Position numbers and translations under genes: made by a program. The notes under the pieces are model-generated. The model saw only the letters and a program-made list of their open reading frames with translations. It made no database searches and was not told where the DNA came from. DNA of 54,404 nt. Source: a virus. The stretch spans positions 1 to 54,404 of the IMG/VR virus record IMGVR_UViG_3300005466_000031; one strand, 5' to 3'. Below, one piece after another: positions 1 to 7,010 of this stretch (positions are counted from its first letter, which is position 1; each line of letters starts with the position of its first letter).

Positions 1-513
1 ACGGACGAGCGTCCCTTCCCGGCGCATTTCCTCGATGATCTCGGGGCCGTCGAGGTCGTTCAGGGTGATCACAGGCTCGCGCGTCGTCCCGTCGCCCAGC
101 CAGGCGCCCAGCGTGTAGGGCGGGACAGGGAGCGTGACCGGAGTGCCGACGAGCGGCCGGGCTGTCGGTATCCGCCAGCGGTACTGACCACACGACGTAC
201 GGACGGACGCGGCCAGTACTTCGGTAGTGACCGTGATCGCCTTGTCCCAGTGGTCCCGCCAATCGGCGATCTGTCCCTGCTTGCTTCGCGGCCGGAAGCG
301 GAGGTCCAGCACCTGCCACTCGTGGTTGTCCGAGGCGACGATCTCCCCGCCGTCATCGAACCGGACGCGGTAGGTCGCCCGCGACTGGACCTCCGACGTG
401 GCGATGACCCGGGTGGGCAAGCCCTCCTCGGACAGCAAGAGGTCACCGACCTGGATGTCACCCATCGTGGTCCAGCCAGTCGGGGTGGGCAGCGGTGTGT
501 CGAGGGCAACTGC
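1..513 (-). other. Intein, N-terminal segment (class 3 type, LAGLIDADG endonuclease part 1)
   Basis: The intein starts directly after GK of the Walker A motif with Ala instead of Cys or Ser. The start resembles phage terminase inteins (ALDTPLPTPTGW). Block B reads DNHEW, with Trp two residues after the His. The first LAGLIDADG-like helix is LGAWLGDGT. Ala1 plus this Trp, the Cys in TRCVAVD and the Thr in PTHN (C-terminal segment) fit the WCT signature of class 3 inteins, which is established for phage terminase inteins. Confidence 0.85.
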
Positions 514-702
514 CTTGCCCGTCGAGTGGGCCGACCGGACCGCCACCCGGCGATGGTCGCGGACGGCCTCCATGACCTCGCGCTGCCGGGAGTACATCGT
601 CTCGGCCTTGAGCCGGTAGTCCACCCAGCCGACGGGGTCCGTGGTCCAGTCCCGCGCCGTGTCCTCGTAGCGGCGGGCCGCCGCCTCCCACAGTGAGGTC
701 AC
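1..702 (-). CDS. terL: Terminase large subunit, N-terminal part with first half of an intein (gene continues at 54404)
   Basis: This is the start of the DNA-packaging ATPase/nuclease. The GTG start at 702 follows the 705-932 gene. Residues 1-63 are the N-extein and end in the Walker A segment SAHSTGK. Residue 64 (Ala) opens an intein that runs off the window edge in frame. The four bases at 1-4 (acgg) repeat at 54401-54404; joining them leads in frame into the intein remainder, then the C-extein SHVASR, restoring Walker A as STGKS. The spliced enzyme would be about 483 residues (63 + 420). The split across both ends is direct evidence that the map is circular or permuted. Confidence 0.9.
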   Translation of the reverse strand, partial: MTSLWEAAARRYEDTARDWTTDPVGWVDYRLKAETMYSRQREVMEAVRDHRRVAVRSAHSTGKAVALDTPLPTPTGWTTMGDIQVGDLLLSEEGLPTRVIATSEVQSRATYRVRFDDGGEIVASDNHEWQVLDLRFRPRSKQGQIADWRDHWDKAITVTTEVLAASVRTSCGQYRWRIPTARPLVGTPVTLPVPPYTLGAWLGDGTTREPVITLNDLDGPEIIEEMRREGTLVR

Positions 703-704
703 GG

Positions 705-932
705 CTACCGGTAGAGCGCCGGGTCGTTGTACCCGTACGGCAGGTTCCCGTCGCTGGCGCACTGCGCGAGGGTGTCCCAGAACTTGCCGTCGTCCTCGGG
801 GTGGCCGATGCGGGCGCTGAAGTACGCCTGGCAGGTGCGGTAGTCGGGGTGGCGCCTGCCGCATCCGGCGAGCAGGGCGACGAGGCCGATGAGCAGCAGG
901 GCAGCACAGACGGCGGCGACGCGGGCGTTCAC
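705..932 (-). CDS. Small lipoprotein
   Basis: 75 residues, GTG start at 932. A hydrophobic stretch (LLLIGLVALLAGC) ends in a clear lipobox (LAGC), followed by a basic and polar mature part with two more Cys. This predicts a lipid-anchored protein on the outer face of the cytoplasmic membrane. It lies directly upstream of terL with a 2-base gap. Phage lipoproteins sometimes act in superinfection exclusion, but nothing in the sequence proves that here. Confidence 0.7.
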   Translation of the reverse strand: MNARVAAVCAALLLIGLVALLAGCGRRHPDYRTCQAYFSARIGHPEDDGKFWDTLAQCASDGNLPYGYNDPALYR

Positions 933-936
933 GGCG

Positions 937-1143
937 TCACGTCAGGGTCTGCGTGAAGGTGGAGGTCCATGTTCCCTCCCCGGTCTGCACGAGCGGCACG
1001 TCCACGACCTGCACCCACTCGTCCAGCACATCTCCGCGCCCGTAGGTCTCCCGCCAGACCTTCCACGTCTCGCCGTCCCAGGTGCAGACGATCGGCCCGG
1101 CGGGCGTGACGGGCTCCGGCTGGCGTGCGTACGAGCCGCTCAC
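937..1143 (-). CDS. Small hypothetical protein
   Basis: 68 residues, Trp-rich and acidic (CTWDGETWKVW). The GTG start at 1143 overlaps the stop of the upstream gene as GTGA, which argues for translational coupling and decides the start. It is probably a small beta-rich protein. No function is recognised. Confidence 0.6.
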   Translation of the reverse strand: MSGSYARQPEPVTPAGPIVCTWDGETWKVWRETYGRGDVLDEWVQVVDVPLVQTGEGTWTSTFTQTLT

Positions 1144-1364
1144 CGTCGCCCGCCCTTCGGCACGGGCCGGGCCTCGCGCGCGTCCGGCGTCGCCATGAAC
1201 CCAGCCAGCGAAGGCGGGGACGGGTTCGCCAGGAAGTGCGCCAGCGCCCAGCGGACCACCGTGGACTCCCCGACGCCCCACTGCTTCGCGTAGGAGGCGA
1301 GCGCGGCACGACCCTCCGGGGTCATGCGGGTGACGACGCGCTCGGTCCGGCCGTCCCGGCTCAC
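1140..1364 (-). CDS. Small DNA-binding candidate (ribbon-helix-helix-like)
   Basis: 74 residues. The start RVVTRMTPEGRAALASYAK followed by WGVGESTVVRWAL has the strand, helix, Gly-turn, helix pattern of CopG/Arc-type repressors; this is a pattern judgement. The GTG start overlaps the upstream stop (GTGA), and its own stop overlaps the next start. A role in transcriptional regulation is plausible but unproven. Confidence 0.5.
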   Translation of the reverse strand: MSRDGRTERVVTRMTPEGRAALASYAKQWGVGESTVVRWALAHFLANPSPPSLAGFMATPDAREARPVPKGGRR

Positions 1365-1792
1365 GAGGGCTCGTCCTCGACGGTGATGGTGAACCCGTAG
1401 CCGTAGTAGAACGGGTTGCCGCACGACCAGCCCACCGTCAGTTCCAGCACATCACCGGCGTCCGCGTAGATGTGCCACGTCGTGAAGCCGTTCGTGGTGC
1501 CGACGCCCGTGATGACGTGGTCCACCTTGTCCGGGTGGAGCAGGAACGCGTCCACCTCGGTGTAGGCGCAGCAGTCGCTCTCGCCGATGAGCCGCACCCT
1601 CTTGCCGTTGTCGAGCGTGATGATCGTGGCGATCTTGGCGTCGAACGCGTCGCCATAACGGTCCGGCTTGTCGCCTCTGGTGATGCTGACAATCCGGTGA
1701 CCGACCACTGCGTCCCCGAGCGCGGTGAGGCTGCCCACCATGGTGCCGTCGTCGTCGTCCTCGCCGAGAACTTCGGCCGGGTAGAGCGTCAT
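1361..1792 (-). CDS. DUF7448-like phage protein
   Basis: 143 residues, ATG start with GGGAG just upstream. The ESDCCAYTEV segment, the HVITGVGTTNGFTTWHIYAD block and the VGWSCGNPFYYGYGF end match a family common in actinobacteriophages and their hosts, which I recall as DUF7448. Function unknown; the conserved Cys and His residues suggest metal or ligand binding. It heads a GTGA-coupled run of three genes that leads towards terL. Confidence 0.75.
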   Translation of the reverse strand: MTLYPAEVLGEDDDDGTMVGSLTALGDAVVGHRIVSITRGDKPDRYGDAFDAKIATIITLDNGKRVRLIGESDCCAYTEVDAFLLHPDKVDHVITGVGTTNGFTTWHIYADAGDVLELTVGWSCGNPFYYGYGFTITVEDEPS

Positions 1793-1802
1793 GCTCCCTC
1801 GC

Positions 1803-2051
1803 TCACTGGGGGAAGCAGGCGAACGGGTCGTCGGGCACGAACCGCACCTGCGCCACGTTGAGGGAGTGGACGACCAGCGCCCAGGTCTCGTCCGACGCGG
1901 ACTTGAGTCCCGCCGCCTTCAGCGCAAGGGCCTTCGTCTCGTCACTCATCGCAGCGGCCGTCGGTGCGTCGCATCCCGCTTCGCGAAGCACTGCGACCAG
2001 AGCTGTGACCTTCCGCTCCCGCGCGGCCTGCTCGTACACGTTCGTCGTCAT
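1803..2051 (-). CDS. Small hypothetical protein, leaderless start
   Basis: 82 residues, helical and Ala-rich (ERKVTALVAVLREAGCDAPTAA). The ATG at 2051 lies seven bases after a good -10 box (TATCAT) with a -35 box 17 bases further up, so the mRNA probably starts at or next to the ATG. No domain is recognised. Own promoter and codon use support a real gene. Confidence 0.65.
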   Translation of the reverse strand: MTTNVYEQAARERKVTALVAVLREAGCDAPTAAAMSDETKALALKAAGLKSASDETWALVVHSLNVAQVRFVPDDPFACFPQ

Positions 2052-2058
2052 GAGAACA

Positions 2059-2087
2059 ATGATACGCCGTTGGCTGCCACAAGACAA
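2059..2087 (-). promoter_or_regulatory. Leftward sigma70-type promoter for the 2051 gene
   Basis: -35 TTGTCT at 2082-2087, 17-base spacer, -10 TATCAT at 2059-2064, seven bases to the ATG. The short distance predicts a leaderless transcript. Confidence 0.6.
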
Positions 2088-2111
2088 CAGTCGGCATATC
2101 CTGGCGCATCC

Positions 2112-2654
2112 CTACCCGAGCGCCCGCAGCTCCGCCGTCACCGCCTCCACCGCCGCCGGGGACCCCGGGTCGACCCCCAGCCGGGCCAGCACCCCGCGCA
2201 GCACCCCGACCACAGCCTCCACCCGGGCCTCCTCCAACGCCACCTGGCGCTCGGCGATGCCGACCTTCACGCACTCGGCCGCGACCCGGGCGAGATGGGT
2301 GCGCTGCTCGTGCCAGGTGCGCCACGCCGCCGTGTCCACGATCGCCGCGATGTCATCGGCCGCACCGGCGGCCTGGTCGATCTCGCCCCGCAGCCAGGCC
2401 ACGATCCCGGCCGTCTGGTGCAGTTCGTTGAGCAGGGCCTGCGCGGGGTCCACGTCCTGCGGAAGCCCGAGTTTCCGCACGGCGCGGGTGGCGGCCTCGA
2501 CCGCCGCGTGCTCGGCGATGCGCCGCTCGGCCGCTGCGCGCGCCTGGGGGCTGCTTCCGCCGTGTTTGACGCACACGAGCTGCCCTTGCATGGCGACGGC
2601 GCGGCAGGGCATGCCGGTCCGGCTGCTGTGGGCGGTGCAGATGCGCGCGCTCAT
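2112..2654 (-). CDS. terS: Putative terminase small subunit
   Basis: 180 residues, ATG start. The N-terminus carries a small Cys/His motif (CTAHSSRTGMPC then CVKHGG), followed by a long helical, Ala-rich region that could form coiled coils and an oligomer. Proteins of this build (zinc-knuckle start, HGGS motif, helical body) occur in actinophages close to terL and are often called small terminase. Here about 1.4 kb of small genes separates it from terL. It could instead be an unrelated DNA-binding protein. Confidence 0.5.
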   Translation of the reverse strand: MSARICTAHSSRTGMPCRAVAMQGQLVCVKHGGSSPQARAAAERRIAEHAAVEAATRAVRKLGLPQDVDPAQALLNELHQTAGIVAWLRGEIDQAAGAADDIAAIVDTAAWRTWHEQRTHLARVAAECVKVGIAERQVALEEARVEAVVGVLRGVLARLGVDPGSPAAVEAVTAELRALG

Positions 2655-2721
2655 GGGTGCCGGGGGCTTTCGGGCACGTGATGGGTCGCGCGCGCCAGGG
2701 TTGAGTGTCTGTCGCTCATGT

Positions 2722-2937
2722 CTATCCGGGCGGGAGGGCGACGCAGACCATGGTCCACGACTCGTACCCGGTGAAAGTCTCCACCCAGGAGCAGACCGGC
2801 GTGAGCGGGGCCGGGGCGTCGGGGCCGCCGCACTCGCGGGCGGTGAGCTGGGCGGAGTCGTGGGTGACGCAGGCGACGGGGTCGGCGTGGGCGCCCGGCA
2901 TGAAGGCGAGCAGCAGGAGGAGGGGGAGAGTTCTCAC
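2722..2937 (-). CDS. Small secreted protein
   Basis: 71 residues, GTG start at 2937. The signal peptide MRTLPLLLLLAFMPGAHA ends at an Ala-x-Ala cleavage site. The mature part has four Cys (CVTHD, ECGG, VCSW, MVCV), suggesting two disulfides outside the cell. Function unknown; one of several phage genes here predicted to act at or beyond the membrane. Confidence 0.6.
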   Translation of the reverse strand: MRTLPLLLLLAFMPGAHADPVACVTHDSAQLTARECGGPDAPAPLTPVCSWVETFTGYESWTMVCVALPPG

Positions 2938-2956
2938 TCGTGCAGGGTAGCGCGCG

Positions 2957-3163
2957 TCAGTCGCCGAACGCAGCGTCTCGGTCCTCGTAGGAGGCGAACT
3001 CCATCCGGGCGATGATCACCCAGTCGCGCCCGCCGATGAACGTGATGTGCTCGACGGTCCACCCCTCGGTGTACTCGTTGAGGGTGGCTTCCAGCTTGTC
3101 GGTGGTGACCTTCTTCACGTCCCACCCGACGAGTCCCGCTGGCGGTGTCGTCCCGAGGTTCAC
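2957..3163 (-). CDS. Small hypothetical protein
   Basis: 68 residues. The GTG start at 3163 is set by a strong ribosome-binding site (AAGGAGG, seven bases upstream). Pattern: basic helix (WDVKKVTTDKLEATLNEY), then strands (HITFIGGRDWVIIARMEF) and an acidic end, a small alpha/beta fold. No family recognised. Confidence 0.6.
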   Translation of the reverse strand: MNLGTTPPAGLVGWDVKKVTTDKLEATLNEYTEGWTVEHITFIGGRDWVIIARMEFASYEDRDAAFGD

Positions 3164-3258
3164 TGCGCGCCTCCTTGGCGGCTTCCGCCCCGGCGCTGTG
3201 CCGGGTGGCTGTGTCGGACGACCGACGGTGTTTCATGCGTCGAGTACGAGACGGTCAC
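3160..3258 (-). CDS. Possible very small ORF upstream of 3163
   Basis: 32 residues from a GTG at 3258 with GGGAGA about seven bases upstream; its stop overlaps the next start as GTGA. The frame stays open to an ATG at 3393, so a 77-residue form is possible. The composition is polar and basic with no recognisable fold. The coupling is the only real argument for it. The rest of the stretch up to 3468 holds no other convincing gene. Confidence 0.3.
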   Translation of the reverse strand: MTVSYSTHETPSVVRHSHPAQRRGGSRQGGAQ

Positions 3259-3468
3259 GGGGCTCTCCCCCGGCACCATGCCGTGCGGTCGCCCAACGAT
3301 GTGACCGTACACCAGGGCTCCGACGGTCGTCAGCCCCCGGGGATAAGTCCGAGGGCTGACGATGCGCTGATGCGTCCGGTGCGTGGAGGTCATGCCCGGG
3401 CATCACCCCGGACCCCCGGACTCCGACCGCGCGGGCGGGACCGGGTCTGACTGTACCCGTCCAGCGCG

Positions 3469-3858
3469 TCAGGTGCCCGGATCGGGCCCGGCGGCGAGGG
3501 TGCGTCGGCGCAGCTCCCGCTGGCGCTCGTTCTTCGCCGTTCTGCACTCGTCGCACTTGCATCCCCGGCTGTAGCCGCCGTAGCCGTGGCTGGCGATGGC
3601 CCGCTGTCCCCACGCCGGGCCGGGGCCGTAGCGGAGCCGTCGGCGGGTGCCTTCGGTGGTCGCCCCCCAGATGCCTTGCAGCGCGGGCCGCTCCATCGCG
3701 AACTGGAAGCACCGCGCGACGACGGGGCAGTCCCGGCAGAGCCGGAGCGCCCGGCGGTTGTGCTCGCCGAAGACGCCTTTCGCCGGGAAGAAGTCCTCCG
3801 GCTCGACGGTGGTGCAGGGCAGGTGAACGTCCGGCGGGGGGAAGGCGTCGTCGTCCAC
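3469..3858 (-). CDS. whiB: WhiB-family transcriptional regulator with zinc-like C-terminal extension
   Basis: 129 residues, GTG start. WhiB signature: Cys15, then Cys41, Cys44 and Cys50 (LCRDCPVVARC) to hold a 4Fe-4S cluster, followed by GIWGATT (62-68), the turn that contacts the principal sigma factor, and a basic patch (TRRRLRYG). WhiB proteins act with host RNA polymerase, and phage copies are known to modulate host genes. Unusual is the C-terminal extension (about 90-129) with three closely spaced Cys (GCKCDEC) and a basic helix. First of the genes downstream of the resolvase-like gene. Confidence 0.85.
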   Translation of the reverse strand: MDDDAFPPPDVHLPCTTVEPEDFFPAKGVFGEHNRRALRLCRDCPVVARCFQFAMERPALQGIWGATTEGTRRRLRYGPGPAWGQRAIASHGYGGYSRGCKCDECRTAKNERQRELRRRTLAAGPDPGT

Positions 3859-3861
3859 CGG

Positions 3862-4191
3862 CTACGTCATGTGGTCGTAGATGGTGGTCTCGACGCCGCC
3901 GGTGGTGACGGCCCCCTTGCGCGCCTTCGGCTTCGCGACCTTCGGCTTGACCCGCCTGCTGTCGATGCCCGGCGGCGGGGTGAGGCGCAGGTGGTCCTTG
4001 GCGATGCGCTCCGGCGTACCGTCCCCGAGCGTGACGAGGATGCGCCCGTAGGGGTCGGGGGCCTCGTCGGCGATGACCATGCCGACGCCGTACTCGCCGT
4101 ACTTGCGGCCGGGCACCGCCCCGTCCCAGGTGTTCGCGAACCACACGCGGTGCCCGGCCGTCCAGCCGACGATCTTCTTCCGGTCAACCAC
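3862..4191 (-). CDS. Hypothetical protein with basic tail
   Basis: 109 residues. The GTG start at 4191 overlaps the upstream gene by eight bases. The first 75 residues look beta-rich (WTAGHRVWFANTWDG, GRILVTLGDG), possibly an SH3-like barrel; residues 76-100 are Lys/Arg-rich (KPKVAKPKARKG), as in nucleic-acid binders. No family recognised. Confidence 0.55.
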   Translation of the reverse strand: MVDRKKIVGWTAGHRVWFANTWDGAVPGRKYGEYGVGMVIADEAPDPYGRILVTLGDGTPERIAKDHLRLTPPPGIDSRRVKPKVAKPKARKGAVTTGGVETTIYDHMT

Positions 4192-4603
4192 CGGACACCT
4201 CAACGGGCGGGTAGACGCGCAGCATCGGCGGCTTACGGCTGCCACTGACCTTCTCGCCGAGCAGAAAGAAGTAGGCGGGGACGAACCGGCGGCCCTCCTT
4301 CACCCGCTTGACCAGGACGGCGGGGGTGTCGGAGGTGCGCGCGAGGCCGTACAGTACGTTCCACTCGTCGGGATCGAGGCGCCCGTCAACCTTCGCCTGC
4401 ACGAGAAGGGCGGGCAGCCAGCGACCACCACCGTCGGCGGTGGTCCAGGTCCAGCCGGGACTCGGCAACGGCCGCGCCCAGAGCGCCACCAGGTCCAGCG
4501 GGCTTTTGCTCGCCGTCGAACGTACGACGATGTACCCGCGCTTCGCCAGGTCGTCGCGGACGGCTCGCTCGAAGCCAGTTCCGCGTTGAGCGTTCGTGAC
4601 CAC
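4184..4603 (-). CDS. Holliday-junction-resolvase-like nuclease (PD-(D/E)XK fold)
   Basis: 139 residues, GTG start at 4603. Motifs in order: RGTGFERAVRDDLAKRGY (helix with Glu), RSTASKSPLDLVAL (catalytic Asp) and LLVQAKVDGRL (a QAK in place of E-x-K), the layout of Hjc/RusA-type and VRR-type nucleases. It probably cuts branched DNA or works in recombination or packaging. The second catalytic acid is replaced by Gln, as in some resolvase relatives, so activity is not certain. Confidence 0.6.
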   Translation of the reverse strand: MVTNAQRGTGFERAVRDDLAKRGYIVVRSTASKSPLDLVALWARPLPSPGWTWTTADGGGRWLPALLVQAKVDGRLDPDEWNVLYGLARTSDTPAVLVKRVKEGRRFVPAYFFLLGEKVSGSRKPPMLRVYPPVEVSGG

Positions 4604-4605
4604 TG

Positions 4606-4848
4606 TCAGGCGCCTTCGATCCGCTTCGCCACCACATCCAGGTCCACGTTCTTGATGGTGATGAGGCCGAAATCGAAGAACACCTCAACGTCCTGGCCGC
4701 ACAACTCGGTGAGCAGGGCGAGGAAGGCTGCGACCTCGGGCAGCCGGTTCCAGTACGCCGACTGCTGCATGTCGTCGGTGTCAGCGCGGAAGTCGAGAGC
4801 GAGTGAGACCTTGCCCTTGCCGTCGGAGTAGTGGTGGTCCTTCGCCAT
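4606..4848 (-). CDS. Small hypothetical protein, first gene of the leftward unit
   Basis: 80 residues, ATG at 4848, seven bases after the -10 box of a strong promoter, so probably translated from a leaderless mRNA. An N-terminal His/Lys patch (MAKDHHYSDGKGK) precedes an amphipathic mixed fold. No family recognised. As first gene it may be expressed early. Confidence 0.6.
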   Translation of the reverse strand: MAKDHHYSDGKGKVSLALDFRADTDDMQQSAYWNRLPEVAAFLALLTELCGQDVEVFFDFGLITIKNVDLDVVAKRIEGA

Positions 4849-4855
4849 GCCGGGG

Positions 4856-4884
4856 ACGGTACCGGGCCGCACCTGGGTCGTCAA
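4856..4884 (-). promoter_or_regulatory. Leftward promoter with conserved upstream element
   Basis: -35 TTGACG at 4879-4884, 17-base spacer, -10 TACCGT at 4856-4861, seven bases to the ATG at 4848. The -35 box is the end of a 17-base element (CGTCGGTCAGCCTTGAC) that recurs before other early genes. Confidence 0.7.
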
Positions 4885-4909
4885 GGCTGACCGACGAGGC
4901 GAGGCAGCA

Positions 4910-4938
4910 GTGAACGGGTCCCCTGGCGGTGGTAGCCT
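4910..4938 (+). promoter_or_regulatory. Candidate rightward promoter for the replication operon
   Basis: -35 GTGAAC at 4910-4915, 17 bases, -10 TAGCCT at 4933-4938. It is weaker than the leftward promoter it faces. The transcript would have a structured leader of about 75 bases before the ATG at 5021. Confidence 0.4.
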
Positions 4939-4950
4939 GCCCCCGGAAAC

Positions 4951-4989
4951 GACGAACGCCCCCGGCTCGGACAGTCAAGGGCGCTCGTC
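4951..4989 (+). promoter_or_regulatory. Leader hairpin before the replication initiator
   Basis: GACGAACGCCC (4951-4961) pairs with GGGCGCTCGTC (4979-4989) with one mismatch, followed by TTCGTC. A long GC stem in the 5' leader could be an attenuator or an RNA-stability element. Confidence 0.45.
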
Positions 4990-5020
4990 TTCGTCTAACG
5001 CGACGGGAGCAGTGTACCGC

Positions 5021-5809
5021 ATGAGCGTCAAGGCAATCTCCTGGGTTTGGGACCACTCCCGCGCCGAGGGTTTGGATCGTTTCGTTCTCGTCGCCATCGC
5101 CGACTGTGCGAACGACCAAGGCCAGCAGGCATACCCCTCCACGGCCAGCCTGGCCACCAAGACCGGGCTCTCGGTTCGCTCTATTCAGCGGAGCGTCGCG
5201 GCCCTCGTCGCGCTGGGCGAGCTGACTTGCGAGCAGAACGCGGGTAGGCGCGGGACGAACCTCTACGGTCTGCCGATGAGACCCCCGTCACAGAGTCACC
5301 CCCGTCAGCCTGACACCCCCGTCACACAGTCGCGAACCCCCGTCAGGCTGACGGGGACCCCCGTCACACAGTCGCCGAACCCCCGTCAGCCTGACACCCG
5401 AACCGTCAGAGACCCGTCAGAGACCCGTCAGGAACCGTCACCTTCATGTCCGGTGTCGTCGCGAGCCGACGTTGAGGCGGTCTGCGTCGCCATGGCCGAC
5501 GCAGTCGAAGCGAACGGCTCCAAGCGCCCGACGATCACACAGCGGTGGAGAACCGAGGCCAGGCTACTGCTCGACAAGGACGGGCGAAGCGAGGCGCAGG
5601 TGTTAGCCGCTATCGCCTGGTGCCAGGCGGACGACTTCTGGAAGGCTGTCGTGCTCTCGCTCCCGAAGCTACGGGAGAAGTACGACCAGATGCGTCTGGC
5701 GGCTCAACGGCAGGGCAACGAGCCGACCCGACGCAAGGGAGCGTCGGCGATAGCCCGCGAGGTCGCGGAGCGAACCAGGGCCAACCTGCACGCTGTGGGT
5801 GAGCAGTGA
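5021..5809 (+). CDS. Replication initiator (winged-helix N-terminus, replisome-organiser-like C-terminus)
   Basis: 262 residues, ATG at 5021. Residues 1-88 form a winged helix (YPSTASLATKTGLSVRSIQR). Residues 88-145 are a Pro/Thr/Ser/Arg-rich linker coded by a dense array of direct repeats. Residues 148-262 resemble the C-terminal domains of phage replisome organisers (W-R-x-E-A-R-x-L-L, DGR, FWKAVVLSLPKLREKY). By analogy with lambda O it would bind iterons in its own gene and recruit a helicase loader. The next gene overlaps it (GTGA). No phage polymerase or helicase is visible. Confidence 0.7.
   Translation: MSVKAISWVWDHSRAEGLDRFVLVAIADCANDQGQQAYPSTASLATKTGLSVRSIQRSVAALVALGELTCEQNAGRRGTNLYGLPMRPPSQSHPRQPDTPVTQSRTPVRLTGTPVTQSPNPRQPDTRTVRDPSETRQEPSPSCPVSSRADVEAVCVAMADAVEANGSKRPTITQRWRTEARLLLDKDGRSEAQVLAAIAWCQADDFWKAVVLSLPKLREKYDQMRLAAQRQGNEPTRRKGASAIAREVAERTRANLHAVGEQ
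5282..5440 (+). repeat. Iteron-like array inside the initiator gene (candidate replication origin)
   Basis: CCCCCGTCA occurs six times (starting at 5282, 5299, 5316, 5337, 5358 and 5380, spaced 17, 17, 21, 21 and 22 bases). Four shorter CCGTCA copies follow, ending at 5408, 5419, 5430 and 5440, spaced 10-11 bases (one helical turn). The palindromes GTCAGCCTGAC and GTCAGGCTGAC sit between copies. Placement in the linker-coding part of the initiator gene matches the lambda O/ori arrangement. There is no AT-rich tract. Confidence 0.55.
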
Positions 5810-6231
5810 ACGCCGCCGAGGCGGCGGACCTCCTGGTGCTGGCGGCGACGTTCGACGGCCGGACTGTGGAGGACGGCGATCCACAGGCTTGGGCGCGGGT
5901 CCTCGGGAACATGACGTTCGCGACGGCCAGGTCCGCCCTGGAGTCCCACTACGCCACTACCCACCGCCGCGTGATGCCGTCCGACCTGTGGGCGCTCGTC
6001 AAGGCCGGGACGCCCGAGCACCTCGGCGAGCAGCAGGGCAAGTGCCCCTTCCGTGACTGCCGGTGCTCACACACCGCGCCGTGCAGCCGTGGTTGGATCG
6101 AGAACGATAGCGGCGTCAGCCCGTGTCCTACCTGCCGACCGGAGCAGGCGCGGATCGTTGCCGAGTCGGCGGGCCGCGACGCCGGGCCAGGGCGACTCGC
6201 GGACCTACGGGACCGTGGGCGACGGCGCTAA
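5806..6231 (+). CDS. Replication-operon protein with C-terminal zinc-like motif (helicase-loader candidate)
   Basis: 141 residues, GTG start overlapping the initiator stop (GTGA). The N-terminal 70 residues are helical (AAEAADLLVLAATFDGRTV then HRRVMPSDLWALVKAG), as in small phage proteins that follow replisome organisers. The C-terminal part has eight Cys (CPFRDCRCSHTAPC, SPCPTCRPEQA) suited to one or two zinc sites. A helicase-loader or primosome role is inferred only from position. Confidence 0.6.
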   Translation: MNAAEAADLLVLAATFDGRTVEDGDPQAWARVLGNMTFATARSALESHYATTHRRVMPSDLWALVKAGTPEHLGEQQGKCPFRDCRCSHTAPCSRGWIENDSGVSPCPTCRPEQARIVAESAGRDAGPGRLADLRDRGRRR

Positions 6232-6450
6232 GAGGGATCGGCGAAACGGGTAACCGCAGGTCAGGCGGTGCGCCCGGCGCGGTCCCGGTGAGGTCGTACC
6301 CCATGGACGATCACTCCTGACCCCGAGAGGGCTTCGCGGACTGTCGCAGGTGCCGCCGAGCGTCGAGCACGCGCCCCGACAGGGCGCCGCCCGCCCCCGG
6401 CGGCAACCGGGAGACGGGCGACTTGACGAGTCACCCGGAAGTGACCGCCC
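6232..6450 (+). other. Non-coding gap in the replication operon
   Basis: 219 bases without a credible gene. At 6415-6428 there is a partial match to the shared promoter element (GGGCGACTTGACG), but no -10 box lies at the right distance before the ATG at 6451. I see no tRNA. Confidence 0.5.
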
Positions 6451-6894
6451 ATGGCAACCTACGTCTACAGCACCGGCCCCAACGCGAAGGTCACGCACTA
6501 CGGCACCGTCGAGTCCACGGCCTGCTACCGCGTGTTCCTGTCGTCGTTCAAGGCGTCGGACACCCCGCCGCCCGACCGTCCGATGTGCAAGTCCTGCGTA
6601 CGGCGTCTCGCCCAGACAAGCCGCAGCGAGGCCCGCACGATCCGCTTGGAGCAGAACCTCGCGCTCCGACGCGAAGCCGCCGCGCAGGCGTGGGCCCGCC
6701 GCAACGCCGCACGCGACGCGGCCCTTGTCGCAGTGCTGGCCGAGGGGCTGACCAATCACGCCGTCATGCGGCGCCTCGGCCTGCCCAGCCGCACCCTGTG
6801 CCGCCGCACCAGCGCCGCGATGCGCCGCGCCGGGGCGCGGACCATGTTCGAGTGGGGCTACAAGACCGGCCGCGCAGAGGTCGAACGCGGCTGA
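6451..6894 (+). CDS. LuxR-type helix-turn-helix protein
   Basis: 147 residues, ATG start. The C-terminal 55 residues match a LuxR/response-regulator HTH (LAEGLTNHAVMRRLGLPSRT, then RTSAAMRRAGARTMFEWG). The N-terminal 65 residues hold Cys residues (TACYRV, MCKSCVRRL) that may bind metal. Likely a DNA-binding regulator of phage or host genes. A hairpin terminator follows. Confidence 0.7.
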   Translation: MATYVYSTGPNAKVTHYGTVESTACYRVFLSSFKASDTPPPDRPMCKSCVRRLAQTSRSEARTIRLEQNLALRREAAAQAWARRNAARDAALVAVLAEGLTNHAVMRRLGLPSRTLCRRTSAAMRRAGARTMFEWGYKTGRAEVERG

Positions 6895-6920
6895 CCCTGC
6901 CCTGACCCGCACCGACCGAC

Positions 6921-6949
6921 AGCGCCCGGAGAGCACGCCGCCGGGCGCT
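6921..6949 (+). terminator. Hairpin after the HTH gene
   Basis: AGCGCCCGG (6921-6929) and CCGGGCGCT (6941-6949) form a perfect 9-bp stem with an 11-base loop, 27 bases after the stop. There is no long T-run, so this is a GC-rich actinobacterial-style terminator. Confidence 0.55.
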
Positions 6950-7010
6950 TCGTCGTGTCGCGGTAGCGTCCGGCTCACGGCGTACTCCCTCCCATGAACG
7001 GGGCGACGGG

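Noticed and set aside
2934-3393. Other open frames (MKHRRSSDTA... and the 77-codon frame)
   Set aside because: The former runs antiparallel in meaning through the 2957 and 2722 genes; the latter has no ribosome site at its ATG, so only a short low-confidence form was listed.
5282-5440. Direct repeats read as a CRISPR array
   Set aside because: Repeats are only 6-9 bases with irregular short gaps and lie inside a coding gene; no spacers of constant length and no cas operon. The single Cas4-like nuclease is a normal phage recombination gene.
6232-6450. tRNA or small RNA in the gap
   Set aside because: No T-loop motif or cloverleaf could be built; only weak promoter-like matches.
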